This document shows positions 12,234 to 25,035 of a DNA stretch of 64,000 bases, one piece after another. Position 1 is the first letter of the stretch. Each line of letters opens with the position of its first letter. Source of the stretch: Melieria omissa (taxonomy: Eukaryota; Arthropoda; Insecta; Diptera; Ulidiidae); NCBI GenBank assembly GCA_963971225.1, contig OZ020268.1:114420830-114484829 (forward strand). The letters are read 5' to 3'. The notes beneath the pieces are model-generated. The model had not been told where the DNA came from, searched no databases, and saw only the letters and a list, made by a program, of their open reading frames with translations. A program made the position numbers and the translations under genes.

Positions 12234-12861
12234 TCGCACACCCACTACAAAAGTGACACAACTCAAAATTTTTAATTTTTGAGGAAACGCAAAAAACTGT
12301 TTTTGAGCTGAATGAACATTTTTTTTAAATAACGTATAGACCATTTAGTAGAAAACCCCTTAAGATTACGCTTCAAGATAAGTTACAAAGAGTTTTTTTT
12401 TATTTTACACTAGACAAAATTTTGAGTTATGACTGTTTTGATGATATTTTAATTCAATAATTACCGAATTATTTTAAGTTACGTCACTTTTGCTGAATTT
12501 AATAATTACAAATGACAGTTAAAAAGTTGAAAGAAAAATTTTGAAAATTCGAAAATAATTTTTTTTATTTGAAAATATATACTAAAATTGTCACAACTTT
12601 ACTTAAAATTAACTTCAACAAAAATGTATGTCGTCAAAAGTGTCAAAATTTGAATTAGGACTCTTTTGCATTGAACTGCAGCGATCAAATAGCATCAAAC
12701 TTCTCGACATGAAGAGAGACCTAATTGTATTTTGGCAACAGTTCACAACAACAAAATATACTGAGCTTTTGCTTATTGGTTGATAGATTCTTCACAATAA
12801 TAACACATAAACCCGAAAATTAAAAATTTTTAGTTGTGTCACTTTTGAAGTGGGTGTGCGA
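12234..12861. mobile_element. TA-flanked MITE with long terminal inverted repeats
   Basis: The left end TCGCACACCCACTACAAAAG (from 12234) and the opposite-strand right end TCGCACACCCACTTCAAAAG (from 12861) stay nearly identical for about 45 bp, running into GTGACACAACT and an AT-rich tail. TA dinucleotides flank both ends (12232-12233, 12862-12863), as in Tc1/mariner-type insertions. The interior is AT-rich without coding sequence and contains further weak copies of the GTCACTTTTG motif. Confidence 0.75.
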
Positions 12862-15800
12862 TAAATAATTATTGCGCTTTCAATATTTGCTACAGAAAAG
12901 ATAAGAAAGATAAAATAAGAAAACCATTGAACAATTTATTTCCAAAATTTTTGATTGTTTTGACATTTTGAAGAACTTTTTAATAAAGTCCCACTGAGCA
13001 TTTCAACCGCGTTTATGAGTCCATCTCAAACATCATCAATATACAAGTATTGACAGTTCAAGTCCAAGTTCAGCCAGAGCCCCAAGAAAGAGACAGCTCA
13101 TCGGAGAAAGACTCGGAGAGCGCCAGCAAGTTTTTGTGGCCTATCCAAGATGATTTGCAGCTCAACTCCGAAACAGCTTCAATGCTCCGAGCATCGCTTC
13201 ACTCTGTGTGCTTCGGATCCGCTGCACTCTTTCCGTTGTTGCGAGCATTAGAGATATGTATCTCTCAGCCAATCGTCGCTATCAGTAAACCGCTCATCGC
13301 TGGATCAGAGTACTCAGCTGCTGCATTTATCTAAGCGCCGCTCTATCTTTCGTCACGTTTGCCGTTTGCTGCGCAAAGTCACAATTGACTGCCACCTCCC
13401 CTTGCTACCTTGTTTACCTTTCGGAATTTGTTTTTTTAATCGCTTCTGTTGATTGTAGTATTTTTCGCTCTTGCAGCGTCATTTTTTTTATTCATTTTTT
13501 CGTATGTGGTGTTTTAGTGTTGTATGGTAGTTTTATTTGTTTGCCGTAAGTGAAAGTTTTCCAAGTCGACGTGTGCGTATCTCAATTTACGTGGTGGATA
13601 GGGAATGATCTTTTTCTTTATTCATTTCACAATTGCTGTTTGTTGTTGTTGTTTTTATTTTAATTATGGCAATTTTGTTGTATTTCTTTGTTTTTTTGTG
13701 TGTAATTGTTTTCCGCGCGCACAGCAATTATGCATTGAATTTTGAATTTGAAAAATTACACACGTCGCTGTTAATGTTCGAGAACGACGAGTAATGTGTG
13801 GTTTTCTTGCAGCTGTTCTAAATTTGCGAGACATTTTGGAATTTCGATGCTGCTGCTGCAGCTGTGCTAAAAATATCTTAAAGTTTGTTTTTACGTCAAT
13901 TGCAATAATCAAATAAAATCATTCACATTCAATGGTCATAAAACTGTTTAATATGGAAACAATTTGCGATGGCATTGGCGATGGTAAGTTCGTAGCCTGT
14001 TTAATTTAATAAATTGAACCGTTTATATGCATACATGACATGTACATATGCATACATTCAAATGCATTTTTGTGTGCGCATGTAAGCGAAAGGGAAAACT
14101 GGCTCTTCAAGCAGCAATTGTCGGGTTGTTGAATAGTCAACGATACACAACAATTCAATTTCTCCGCGTTAAACTTCTGTTCGAGCGGCACCTTTCTTCG
14201 TCAAAACATCAACAACAATAACTCCAAAAGCTAAACCATGTAAATCTTCACCAAATTGAGAAACCGCAAACCAATCATGCAAATTAGTTCGATTTTAGTT
14301 TGTGGGCCTAAACGCCTCAGTCGCCCTTGTTCGAATACGTCGCACCGCACAGCTGAATAATTTTGCATTTGCGACTATGGCAGTCAGCGCTTTCCACCAA
14401 ATTCGCTGCAATTTAATTTCACTCAATTGATCTGAATTGGTTAAGAAATAAAAACAACAACAACAACTACACAACAGTCGCAAATTATTTTCCAACTTGC
14501 GGCAAGCATTAAATTTCGCTCAATTTTCAACAAGTTTCAGTACAAAAACGTAAAATAAAACGCACATCGAAGTCGACAACACACGACAACAACAACGCCA
14601 TCATCGAAATCGGTATTCACCTAAATGTGCAATCATTAACAAGAGATAACTACGCGTACACACAACACACACACACAACAACTTTTTCCACAGCAAAATT
14701 TCTTCGTTAGGCGCTTGCCGGTGTTTTTGCTTTGTTGTTGGTGTGTTGGTTTTTCGTTTTAGTCTGGCCAATTCAGGCTGTGAGTAGGCAATTTATTGTT
14801 GTTACTGTTAGCATTACTGTTGGTGTTTTCATATTGATGGTGTTGATGTTGTTGTTGTGGTGGTGGCGCATGTTGATGCTGCTGTTGCTGTATGTGTTGT
14901 TAGATTTCGTGTTAATTGTAAAAGCACCACAACATTTTTCATGCAATATGGTTTTAGTGACTTGAAAAGCGTTGAACACAAAGTGTTTGGAGAAAGGTTT
15001 CGCGACTACTAATCGAACGATGCAGGGAAGTTGTTGCTAAGCTAAAACAAAAGGGTTCCCGATGTAATCTTAACTATTAAATGCAAAAAATTGGCATCAA
15101 CAAATTGATGGCAAATAAAATTCTCTGTGGGGGAGTTAAGCATTTTCAAAGTTGCAACAACTAAACTTGGACCCAGACTGACACATGCTTTCAATATTTA
15201 TCACATCGTATCACACCGTTGCACGCCCAGATGTCACTGCAAACGCTTGTCCATTCAATTACACGGCACGACAGTAAATACGTGTAATTGTCAGCGGCAG
15301 AACAGAAACGCGCAAAAGAGGTCAACTGCAGACCGGCCGGCCGGGCTGCCACATCGAGCATTGCGCATCATCGGGCGCCGGCCGAAACTAGGTGAACCAG
15401 TATCGAGTGCAATACAATAATTTCTTTAACTGATTTATTATTAGAGTGGCGGCCAGCAGCGCGACGAGTGTGCGTGTATTTGCCTGGTTGTAAAATCCGG
15501 ATACGCAGGAGAAAACCATGTATTCCTTTATGTGTAAATTTACTTAATTTTTCATCTTAACCTCGCCAAGTGGCTGCGGAATGATCAATGAAAGTTTTAT
15601 AAAGCACTGCGTCCTCTTTTTTTGTTTAAATTTTTAGTTTTTAGCTATTTTTTTTAGTGAAAATTAATATGGTCATAACTTTTTGTAATTGCAGCAAGCT
15701 GTAACTGCTTTGGCAGTGAAATTGCCAAAAAGATTGACTATTTGGCCATTAACACCCGAACGCCTGACGCCAAATGCTTATTTCGAGTTTCGCTTTTGCG

Positions 15801-17330
15801 AAGCAATGACAGAAAACCACGAAACAAAACGATGATATTGCAAAAATAATAATAATCTAATGTAAATAAAACATTTCTAATTTTGAGAGATTTTGTTGAT
15901 TTGTAAATTGACTGGCAAATACCGTAAATCGATCGCTTTCACAAGCGTCCATCAGTGGAACGCTGCGCGTCTGGTTCCGCACCTTTATTGGCATTTTGGT
16001 AGTTTTTTGAATGCTTGAAGATCAAACGATTGCAAACGCTAACTCGCTAATTGTTAATTGTGTTCAGGGCGCGCGCCACTTTTACGGCGCATTCTTTGGC
16101 TTTTCTTGGTCTCTTTCGCTGTTTGGCGTCTTCGACCTGGCTCGATGTGCCCTTTCGTTTTCATGCGCTGTGAATTCTTGATGTCGCGTTTCTGACTGGC
16201 TGACTTCCACATCGGCAGTGCAATCGGTCAATGCTTTTGTTGTCACTTTTGCCTGTGTTCAGGTTGGAAAGTGAACGTTAGCAATTCTTCGGTTGGCAGC
16301 ACATCTCTACTAGTCTGTGGGAGGCGTTGATGTCCATCGGGTAGCTGCTGGTGCCACTGTACACATTCCAACTGACAGCCATAACAATGACCATTAACAC
16401 AACACTTACTGCTGCTGCGCAAACAAAATAATCTCTCCGAGGTGATGAATCTTACTCTTTGCCACTTCGTATCGGCGCATATTTTAGCTGCTTGGCTGCG
16501 AAGATTGTTTTTGCAAAAAAAAAATTTCACCATTAAGTTAATTTCTGCAGCCTCCTCGACGACGGATGGCTATGTCAAGATATGCCAAGCGCGCGTTGTT
16601 TGCAGCTGGTATCTTGCTATCTGTCGTAGTCCGTCGATGCCAGATACGCGAGCTGCCACTATGCGTTGCGAGGTAGCGCGCCACCAACCAATCAACCAGC
16701 AAACCAATAGCCAACAACACCACCAACAGCAACGCTGCTGACTGCCAATCGAATTGAATAGTTGCCGATGCCATTTTTGTTCAAGTCAACTTAATTGTTT
16801 GCCCCGTAATTGTTGTTGTTGCTGTTGTTGATCTGAAGGCTGCTGTGGTTGGCGGTGGCCATTGTTACATTGGACATTGTTTTTACAGCTTAATACTGTT
16901 ATTTTTGCTGTTACCGCCGATCGCTGAATAGAAATTCGGTGCAATCGTATGCATATGTCATTGTATGTGCGTGTGTGAGAATGTATGTGAGTATGCTTGC
17001 GCATGTGTTGATCTGGGAAAGTGAAATTGGTATTTTGAAAAGAACCGATGGAATGTGAGTTATGATTTTCATTTTGTTTGGCAATATGTATGTATGTATG
17101 TTCGTATATTTGTATTTATGTGTACATAGTAGTATTTGTAGCGATTTGAAGATTTCATTGAAAATTTCAATTGATATTGAAAATGCCATCACGTGTGGCT
17201 AAGCCAGTTCGAGGTGAATGCTCAACATGACTTTTTATGGATTTGATACGCTTACAGTGCAACGTGTTGAAATGAAATGTCGGAGCGTTTGACCTTTTGC
17301 TTGGTCAATGCTTCCAAAATCGTAAAAAGT

Positions 17331-17352
17331 ATTGGTTGGTTGGTTGGTTGAA
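17331..17352. repeat. (TTGG)n microsatellite
   Basis: Five to six tandem copies of TTGG/GGTT. Confidence 0.8.
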
Positions 17353-18100
17353 GTGGCTGACTCACAGTTGTCCACCTGCAAGTCACAATTAACGCATAGA
17401 CGCCGTTTTGATACCACATACGTAAAAAGCATACTTATTTGTTTTATTTCAAAATAGAAAAATACTTTTAAGAGATTGGTTTTGCATGAAAATTGAATGC
17501 ATTGGAAACATTAATGGGTTGTTTTACTAAGAGGAGGCCAAATGCGAGCAAGCGGACAACAAGAAATAATCATATCACACGTGCGTGGAAAAAGTCTTTT
17601 CTCCTGAATGTAATGTGTTTTTTTTTTAACTTATATATATGTATATGTATATATACATTGTTTTGTAATTAAAGCTAACTATGATTGAAAATACGTAATA
17701 CGTAACTTCGTAATAGTAAAATAATACGGCGTAATTCCTCAATCAATTTTATTAAATGAAATGGTGTCTGCTGCCTTTTGACGTATTGTCATTTACTGAA
17801 ATAATGTTACTAGGTGGACGTTTTTTATTTGGTTGTTGAAGAAATTGAATATTGGAAGCAGAGAAATAGAAAAAATTCTGTTAGTCCCAATTTTCCATAT
17901 TAAAAATTGTTCCACATTTATCAAATGTACCCGAAACCTTATTTTATATTTCAAATGGGACTCGGTTCATATAGAAATATTAATGACGACTTTCACAAAA
18001 GGCCAAATTTTCTTTCTGGAGCTTTATTCAATCTTCTTTTTCTACCCAAATTCAAGGATTACCTAGAAAAAGTATAATTTCGTTATTAAAAAAAATTTTA

Positions 18101-18841
18101 TCAGGTGTACAACTTTGCTTCCTCCGTTTTTTTCCAAAATTAAAAGCTTTATTGCGAAAAAGTGCTTACAGATGTATTATTAAAAGTATTGTCCGTCGCT
18201 AGCGACAACTTTCTCCCATCTTTCCGGCAATTTTCGGATCCCGGCTCGAAAAAAGGAGTCCTCTTTTGACGCTATCCATGAAGCAATCCATTTTTCCAAT
18301 TCTTCGAAGGATTGAAAATGTTGATCTGCCAGGCCGTGTGCCATCGAACGGAATAGGTGGAAGTCAGAAGGGGCGACATCTGGGGAATACGGCGGGTGGG
18401 GCAAGACTTCCCATTTCAGCGTTTCCAGGTACTTTTTGACCACTTTTGCGACGTGAGGCCGAGCATTGTCGTGTTGGAGGATGACTTTGTCATGTCGAAA
18501 TCACCATTTTTAAAACGTTGAAACCACTCCCGACACGTTCTTTCACTCAGAGCAGCATCACCGTAAGTTTCTGATAGCATTCGATGCGCTTCAGCTGCAT
18601 TTTTTTCGAATTGTAACAGAAATGTAAAACTTCCCGCAAATGGCGAGAATTGGGCACATAAACGGACATTTTCGAGCGTGAATAATACGAAAACAAGAAC
18701 AACTGTCACTGAAACGGCGATGACAATTCGTTAGGCACTGTCCACACTCACTTTAAAGGCATTACCATCTATGTATTTCAACCAGCCTCAGCCGGTACAG
18801 CCACCTATCGGAAAACGGCGGAAGCAAAGTTGTACACCTGA
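18101..18841 (-). mobile_element. Internally deleted mariner transposon
   Basis: Inverted termini TCAGGTGTACAACTTTGCTT at 18101 and its complement ending at 18841 are flanked by TA on both sides (18099-18100, 18842-18843). The termini resemble those of mariner elements. The copy is 741 bp against about 1.3 kb for an intact mariner, because the middle of the transposase gene is gone. It can no longer make transposase but keeps both ends, so it could be mobilised in trans if a source exists. Confidence 0.88.
18180..18669 (-). pseudogene. mariner transposase remnant (deleted and frameshifted)
   Basis: The start codon is at 18669 and the stop at 18180. The N-terminal DNA-binding part is clear (ALSERTCREWFQRFKNGDFD). 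The sequence then jumps directly to the second catalytic segment (QHDNARPHVAK) and the third (HPPYSPDVAPSDFHLF), with a normal C-terminus. The first catalytic Asp and the region between are deleted (roughly 500 bp). A one-base shortening of an A run near 18607 also throws the N-terminal codons out of frame. The family is D,D34D-type mariner. Confidence 0.85.
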
Positions 18842-19120
18842 TAACTATACATAATGTGTTACTTTAGTTACTTTTTTTTTTAATTGTTTGTGTAAAATTT
18901 TATTTTTTTATATTGAGATTATTAAACGCGTTGTTATACGTGATACTTCGCTTAAATAAAGTCGCTAAAATAAGGTTTAAATTTCCGAAATATAAACTTT
19001 TGTCAGCAAGTGGACTCGGTGTGTAGCAAAAAAGAAGAAGCTTTACTTAAGCAATGCGCTTGTTTACTTAAATTTTTTTAATTTTTCATTCCGATAATAA
19101 ATTTGAAGTAATTTGATATT

Positions 19121-19213
19121 AAAATATATGAAATTTAATTGACTAACTTAAATTTATTTAGATATATAAAAATATATGAAATTTAATTAACTAATTTAAA
19201 TTTATTTAGATAT
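19121..19213. repeat. Tandem duplication, two copies of about 46 bp
   Basis: The unit beginning AAAATATATGAAATTTAATT is repeated with two or three substitutions (copies start near 19121 and 19168). Confidence 0.7.
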
Positions 19214-19289
19214 TTCTATTTAGCTAAGTTATTTAGAAACCAATTGAGTTTTCGAAAATCCGAAACAGTTTTAATTTGCATACCTAAAC

Positions 19290-19315
19290 CACAGATAACT
19301 CATGAGTTATCTGTG
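19290..19315. repeat. 26-bp perfect palindrome
   Basis: CACAGATAACTCA and its exact reverse complement TGAGTTATCTGTG abut without a spacer, with no extension into the flanks. The arms contain AGATAA, a GATA-factor type motif. Confidence 0.85.
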
Positions 19316-21164
19316 CCTAAACTAAAGAAATATTGAAACAATTCAATGTTCAAAGTTCAAAATGTTTAAATGATTTCAAAAACCAAGAAATTCAATGCTC
19401 AAACGCAAACCATAACCTCTAAAAAAACACGCAATTTAATTTATGATTGGCATTAAATTCCTTACAAAAAAATTGCCTATCAAAGTGTGTTGAATGGGTT
19501 CAACAACCCGCACTTACAATCCCTGCCGTCAGCGTAGTTGTGTTCAAAGTGTCAACAAATCCATAAGCCGAGCGTAAACTCGGCCACAGTCAAATTAAAA
19601 AGTAAAAGCTAACACTCGCTCCCTGGAGGCGAGTCGGTAAAAAGCGTCAAACAAAATCATAACTCACGTTTAGGCGACAAAAACTACATTTCGAAAATTT
19701 ACAACATTTTAATAGGCAAATAAAAATGAAAACTTTCATACTAATTGCTGGTGATTTTGCATTCGGTGTAAAAGCGCCACCAGCGACCAAAACGAGTTTT
19801 TGGTAACCTGCAACGACGACAACGACAACGGCGCCGTCAAAGCCGCTCCACAGGTGCAACCGTTGCGCCGATGATGGAAAGCATTCACGCTGAGCGCCGA
19901 TAAACATTTGAATTATGTAAAATAGACATGACAACAATTAATTTTCTTTGCTCCAGTTTCAGCCGGCGACAAAGTGATAAAAGTGATAATGCGCATGCGA
20001 CGACTGAACGCGACGCGTACGCATTGCCTGCGGACGCCACACCTGCTATCGGTGCTGCGGTGTTGCTGTGACTGTTGCTACCGCCCAGCAACCCACACGT
20101 ATCGTCGACAGTCGACACATGCAGTCGCCAGCAGTCGCAATAAAAGCAAACGAGCGTCGTTACGGCCTGCTCCAAATACCTTACTCGAGGCGACTGTGGC
20201 GACGACACGGGTGCCGCGTTATGCTATGCGAAAATTGTTGTTGCCAGCTGGCTGCATTTGCCGCATGTTGCACGACTATACAGGTGCAACGCATGTTTGG
20301 CGGCGGCGAAAACCCATTTCCTAATTGGTTCAGACCGCTTTTCGATAGGGAAAGTGAAAATTGCTCGCATGTGAGCGGACAAATGTGTTCGACTATGTGT
20401 GTGTGTGTGTGCGTGTTTGTGTTTGATGCTTTCGTTATTTTTTGCGACAATCTACTGAGCTGGTTTTTAATGGCTCCGAAATGTTCGCGAACAATTTCAA
20501 AGCAATTTTATTGAACATCACACTCGACGGTGAGTTGTGTAAATAAAAATCACTTCAATTAATGTGACAGACAATTAATTGAAGAGCTTGTGCGATGCAC
20601 ATCAAATGGTGTATTCGTAGTACGTGCTGTGCAGATTTAGAGACAGCGTTGGTTTGGTCTTCTACTGATTCTTTTGTAGCATGATTTATTCGATGAATCA
20701 TGAGTTTATACGAACATAAATTTCATTCAAAACAAGAGCCAAGACATTAATAGTTAAAATACAACTAAATAGTTTATAAGAAATTGGCAAAACGGATCTA
20801 AATAGATCATAAGGAAATCTTCAAAAACAATTTATGCTTTCAGTACCAGTTGGAGCGAAAGGAAATGCATTGCCCCAAGACTTGTATTCTAAAATTCGTT
20901 TATTCAAACGTTGTCATTTTATTTATGTAATTTTTTTGTCCTAGAGATATTTTATTCCGTCAGATCTATGTAGTTTAGTTTTTAACAAGTTATGGTGAAT
21001 TCGTTGGCAGATTTTGCATCAAGAATTGTAAAATGTAGGTAATGCATAAATAGAAACAGAGTTCAACGACTGGAATACAGACTGTGTACTAAAACAGTGG
21101 AGAGTTGAAGAAGACTTGTTGAAAATGAGCAATCCAACACTTATTAATAATTAATAATTGATTG

Positions 21165-21480
21165 GCACGACAGCCCGCTTACGCGAGACTAAGGCCTAGC
21201 TTCCCGCAACCACCCGTGTTGTGCGTGTGAATTTTGTACGCGGGTGGAAGGGACCTACAGTTTTATGCCGGTTCCGAACGGCAGGTTGGGAGCTTTTTCA
21301 TAGGCAATTTTTACTCTCAGAGGTTTGCCATTTCCAGCTGAGAGGACAGCCACCGAAAGAGAAAACGAGTTTCCCGTTATTTTTTTAGGTGTTACTACAT
21401 GCAGTATTCGATCTTGCGTCGCTCTGCATGCGACTCGCTGGACCGCGCACTAACCAACTGAACCACGGCGGCTGCCGTTA
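21165..21480 (-). mobile_element. tRNA-derived SINE (minus strand)
   Basis: Read on the minus strand, the 5' end near 21475 has an RNA polymerase III A-box-like stretch (TGGTTCAGTTGGTTAGTGCG). A degenerate B box (GATCGAATAC) follows at about 21405-21414. A roughly 240-bp body ends near 21165 in GGGCTGTCGTGCCAATC and an AT-rich tail. AT-rich near-duplicates of ATTAATTAATAA flank the unit but are too simple to prove a target duplication. Confidence 0.65.
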
Positions 21481-23814
21481 ATTTTATTAATTAATAAAAA
21501 ACGCATTCTAATACAAAATGGAATGGAACATTTAATTACTTAGTAACCAATATTTGTCATGTTATGGCCAAACTACACCCAAATTGTGTCCCTTAATTTA
21601 TATTAATTTCAAATTGTGTCCCTTAATTGATTTAATTTGTCAACATTACCCAATACTATATTTTAAGATAATAAGTTGTATCGTCCTATATAACTTATAT
21701 GTGAAAACATTTATTGCAGTTACAAAATTGGCAAATTTAATACAACTTTAATTTTTAATTTATTTTGCAGCACTCGCAAATATTCGGCATATTTTAGATT
21801 GCCGAAATCTTAATTAATTGCCTACCACTAATTAGATTTACGTATGCGGAAAAATTAGTGAAATCAGCAAAACGCAACCGTCATCCTTCGTTTGCTCACG
21901 CTATGCACAACTAAATTCCGCAATTTGATAAACAACATAATTGAAATATCGTCGACTGCGGCAAGTGGCAGCACTACAAAACAAAAGACTCAAGACAGCA
22001 ACTTGCATTCGCACTCACTGCTTCGGTGAAAGAACTCGAGCGTAGAAAGTTGCACTCACTCACAGCGCCGAGAAAGTGCACAAGGACCAGTGTCGAACGA
22101 ATAGCAGCAACTATTGTTCGACAACAACATCAGAAACAACAACAACAACAACGGTGACCACCAAAACAACTTCCCTTTTACGAGCACTACTTTCCATTTC
22201 TTCGACACCAGCCGACACACTCCGAAAATCGTTCGCAAGCTGAGGGATGCCAACGAAATTGGAACGAAATTTCGCGCACAAAGCTAACGAACCCAAAAGC
22301 AAACCGGTTCTTCAAGAAATGAAAGTAAAAACTCAAGGGCTCGCTGCACTGCAATTTGCTGCAGCCATTTCCTTGCCAACGTCGTTGCCATTAGCGCCGT
22401 CTCGGCGCTGTTCAGCGTCGTTGCACATGCACCACACAATGTCCTCATCCGCTGGCCAGACGAAATTGTGCAGCACGTCGTGGCTGGCTGAACACGACAG
22501 AAACCGGTAGCAAATTGCCAGTTGGCATTTGGCAGTGTTGCCGTTATTTTGATATACCATTGCCGCTGCAACGGCTGCATGCGAATTGCATGCGACATGC
22601 TGCGCCGCACCACCATCGCCATTCGACGACGGCATCGCTGCACCGGTCGTCGCACCGCACTGTGCCGCACCAATTATTGACCTAATTTTGTTTGGTTTCG
22701 TTTGACGGTGAGCCTTGGTGAGCTGGCTTTCGGTTCGTTGCTTGGCTGGTTTGCTGTCTGGTTGGTCGGCAATTGCCGTCTTGCTGAATGTTGTTTGGCT
22801 ATTGCTTTGCGTTGCTGCTTCCATTGCCGTTTGCTGTGCACCAGATGCGCATGCAGCACTCAGCAGCCGACAGCCAGCAGCCAACAGCCAGCGGTGAGCA
22901 GCACTCGGTACTCAAGTTTTCTGCGGATCGTTTGTCAGGCATGCGAAGAAAGTGGTTTTCATTTTTATTATTAAATTACAATATCAAACAGCGAGACCGA
23001 GAGCAACACACAGGCGTTTTTTGAACGCCTGTGCGCACACCCATGCGATGTGCGTCTGTGTTGGCGGCAGTGGTGGTGTTTGACTTTGCTTTTAGTTGTA
23101 CTTGTTTTTTTCATTTTGTTTTTGCATTTGGGTTTGCCTTTGTGCAGTTAAACAGCAGCAAGTCAGAGCGACTGAAAGACGACCGGTGCGCCCAAAAAGC
23201 CAGCCTGATCGCACTTTCAATTACAACAGCTGCAGTTACAATAAAACTGCAAGAAAGGCAACAAAAATCGCTAGGAAAAGCTGCATAATTAAAGCGACCA
23301 ACCGTGTCTCCGCTGCGCGCATACAATATCGCCGAGGGAAGCGACAAAGAAACAGATTTGATTGCATTGTTGAAACAAAAGTGCTTACTTTCTGCTCAAG
23401 TAAGTGTCATGTTGTATTAATATTTGTCAAAGAAAGTAAAACCAGACAACTGCAAGAAGCCATCGAAGCAGCTAGTTTTCTACATTTCCATGAATCATTA
23501 ATCAAAGTGTGACGGTCAGGCATACGTGGGTTGCAATTCAGTAAGGAAGATGCCGAGTAGTGCATTCTCGGAGAAGAACTCTATTGCTTGGCACAAAAAC
23601 CACTCGCAATGCAATTTGGATAAACAATTTTTTTTAATTTTCATCATTTTGTAACAGCTCTAGTTTTCGCAAAAAATGGGCGTGTCACTTTTTCGAATTT
23701 TCCTCGGCTTTTTTCTCGTTTTCGACTGTAATTTCTCAAGCAAAAATCAGATCGACATGATCGTTGCACTTACAGCATTCACGCCATCTTTTCTGAATTC
23801 ATTCATTCATCAAT

Positions 23815-24455
23815 TTTATACAAATTGGCGTTGTAATAAGGTTTCAAAGTAGGAAAATATTGAATTTCAAGGCTTTTCTTCTGATGGCAAAAATTGTACA
23901 GATGTTCCATAAATCGCGTTACGAAGTATATGAACAAAGTATAGTATGATATGTAAGTAAGTATGAAAGTATATGAACAACACAGCCAAATTATTTGGCG
24001 GAATACACATTCGCATCGAAATAATAGCAAAAATGTACCATAGCAATTTTCATCATTCTTCATACTTTTTCCTTAAAAAATTATGAGCCTGAAAATATGC
24101 AAAGTTTTTAATTTTTTTTTTTTGTTTCGAGCAATTCAAAATCTTTTTGTTTTTGCTTGTATTCCAGACTATAAATGGAACATATAAAAGAGCATATTTC
24201 GAGGCTCCTAATTTTTTAAGAAAAAAGTATGAAAAGTGATGCAAATGACTATGCATTTTTGCTATTATTTCGATGCGAATGTGTATTCCGCCAAATAATT
24301 TGGCTGTGTTGTATTGCTTGGTGGGTCGACTTTCATTATACACATAACTCGTTAATAGTTTTACAAATAATGTGTATGTTTTTGACCATAAAAGGAAACG
24401 CCTTAAAATTCCATATTTTCCGACTTTGAGGTCCAATTACCGCGGCATTTTAAAA
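23815..24455. repeat. Large foldback (inverted repeat) of about 640 bp
   Basis: About 250 bp on the left (about 23820-24100, minus) and right (about 24190-24450, plus) are diverged copies facing each other around a loop centred near 24148. Both arms contain the same long phrase, TTTTTGCTATTATTTCGATG followed by CGAATGTGTATTCCGCCAAA. Both encode the same chance peptide (FRCECVFRQIIWLC), which shows the duplication. No target duplication is identified. Confidence 0.8.
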
Positions 24456-25035
24456 CTTATAAAAATAAGTTGCATCGGAAAAGAAGCCGTGTGGTGTTGT
24501 TAATGCAATCATGTCAATCGGTTTTTTGGTTTAGAAATTACGATAAAAAATATGGGAAAAGTAGAGGAAAACTGAAAAAATGACACGGTACTTATATCTC
24601 ACTAACTAGAGCTGCTAGAAAAAATCTTCAAAAGATTTTTAGCTCCCTTTAAAAAAATAAAAATAATAATACAAAATTTAAAAAAAACAAAGTTAAGTTG
24701 CACATTTTGAATTTAAAATAATATTTAAATTAAGTTAAGTTTGAAATTTCATGTGGGAGTCAAACATAAATTTGCTATTTAAAGTAAGAATTATAAACAC
24801 TCAAATATCCTAAAATTATTTCGAAAAAATAAAAATAAAAATTGTTAATGGGTAGCTGTGAGTGTGTCTTTAGTCCTTAGCAACAAAATTTAAATTAACA
24901 ATTAAAATGATAATTTTGTACTCCACCTTCTTTTTTACTACTCCTTAAAACCGTTCTGTACCGTTTAGCATGCTTCCTATGATTTCAAAAACTATATTTC
25001 TCAAAAAACATTGCTTTTAGGCCTCAAAATTACAT

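Noticed and set aside
22284..22897. Open frames of up to 183 codons on the minus strand and others on the plus strand
   Set aside because: Ala/Gln/Ser-rich composition, overlapping frames on both strands and no family resemblance fit a GC-rich regulatory or UTR island better than a gene.
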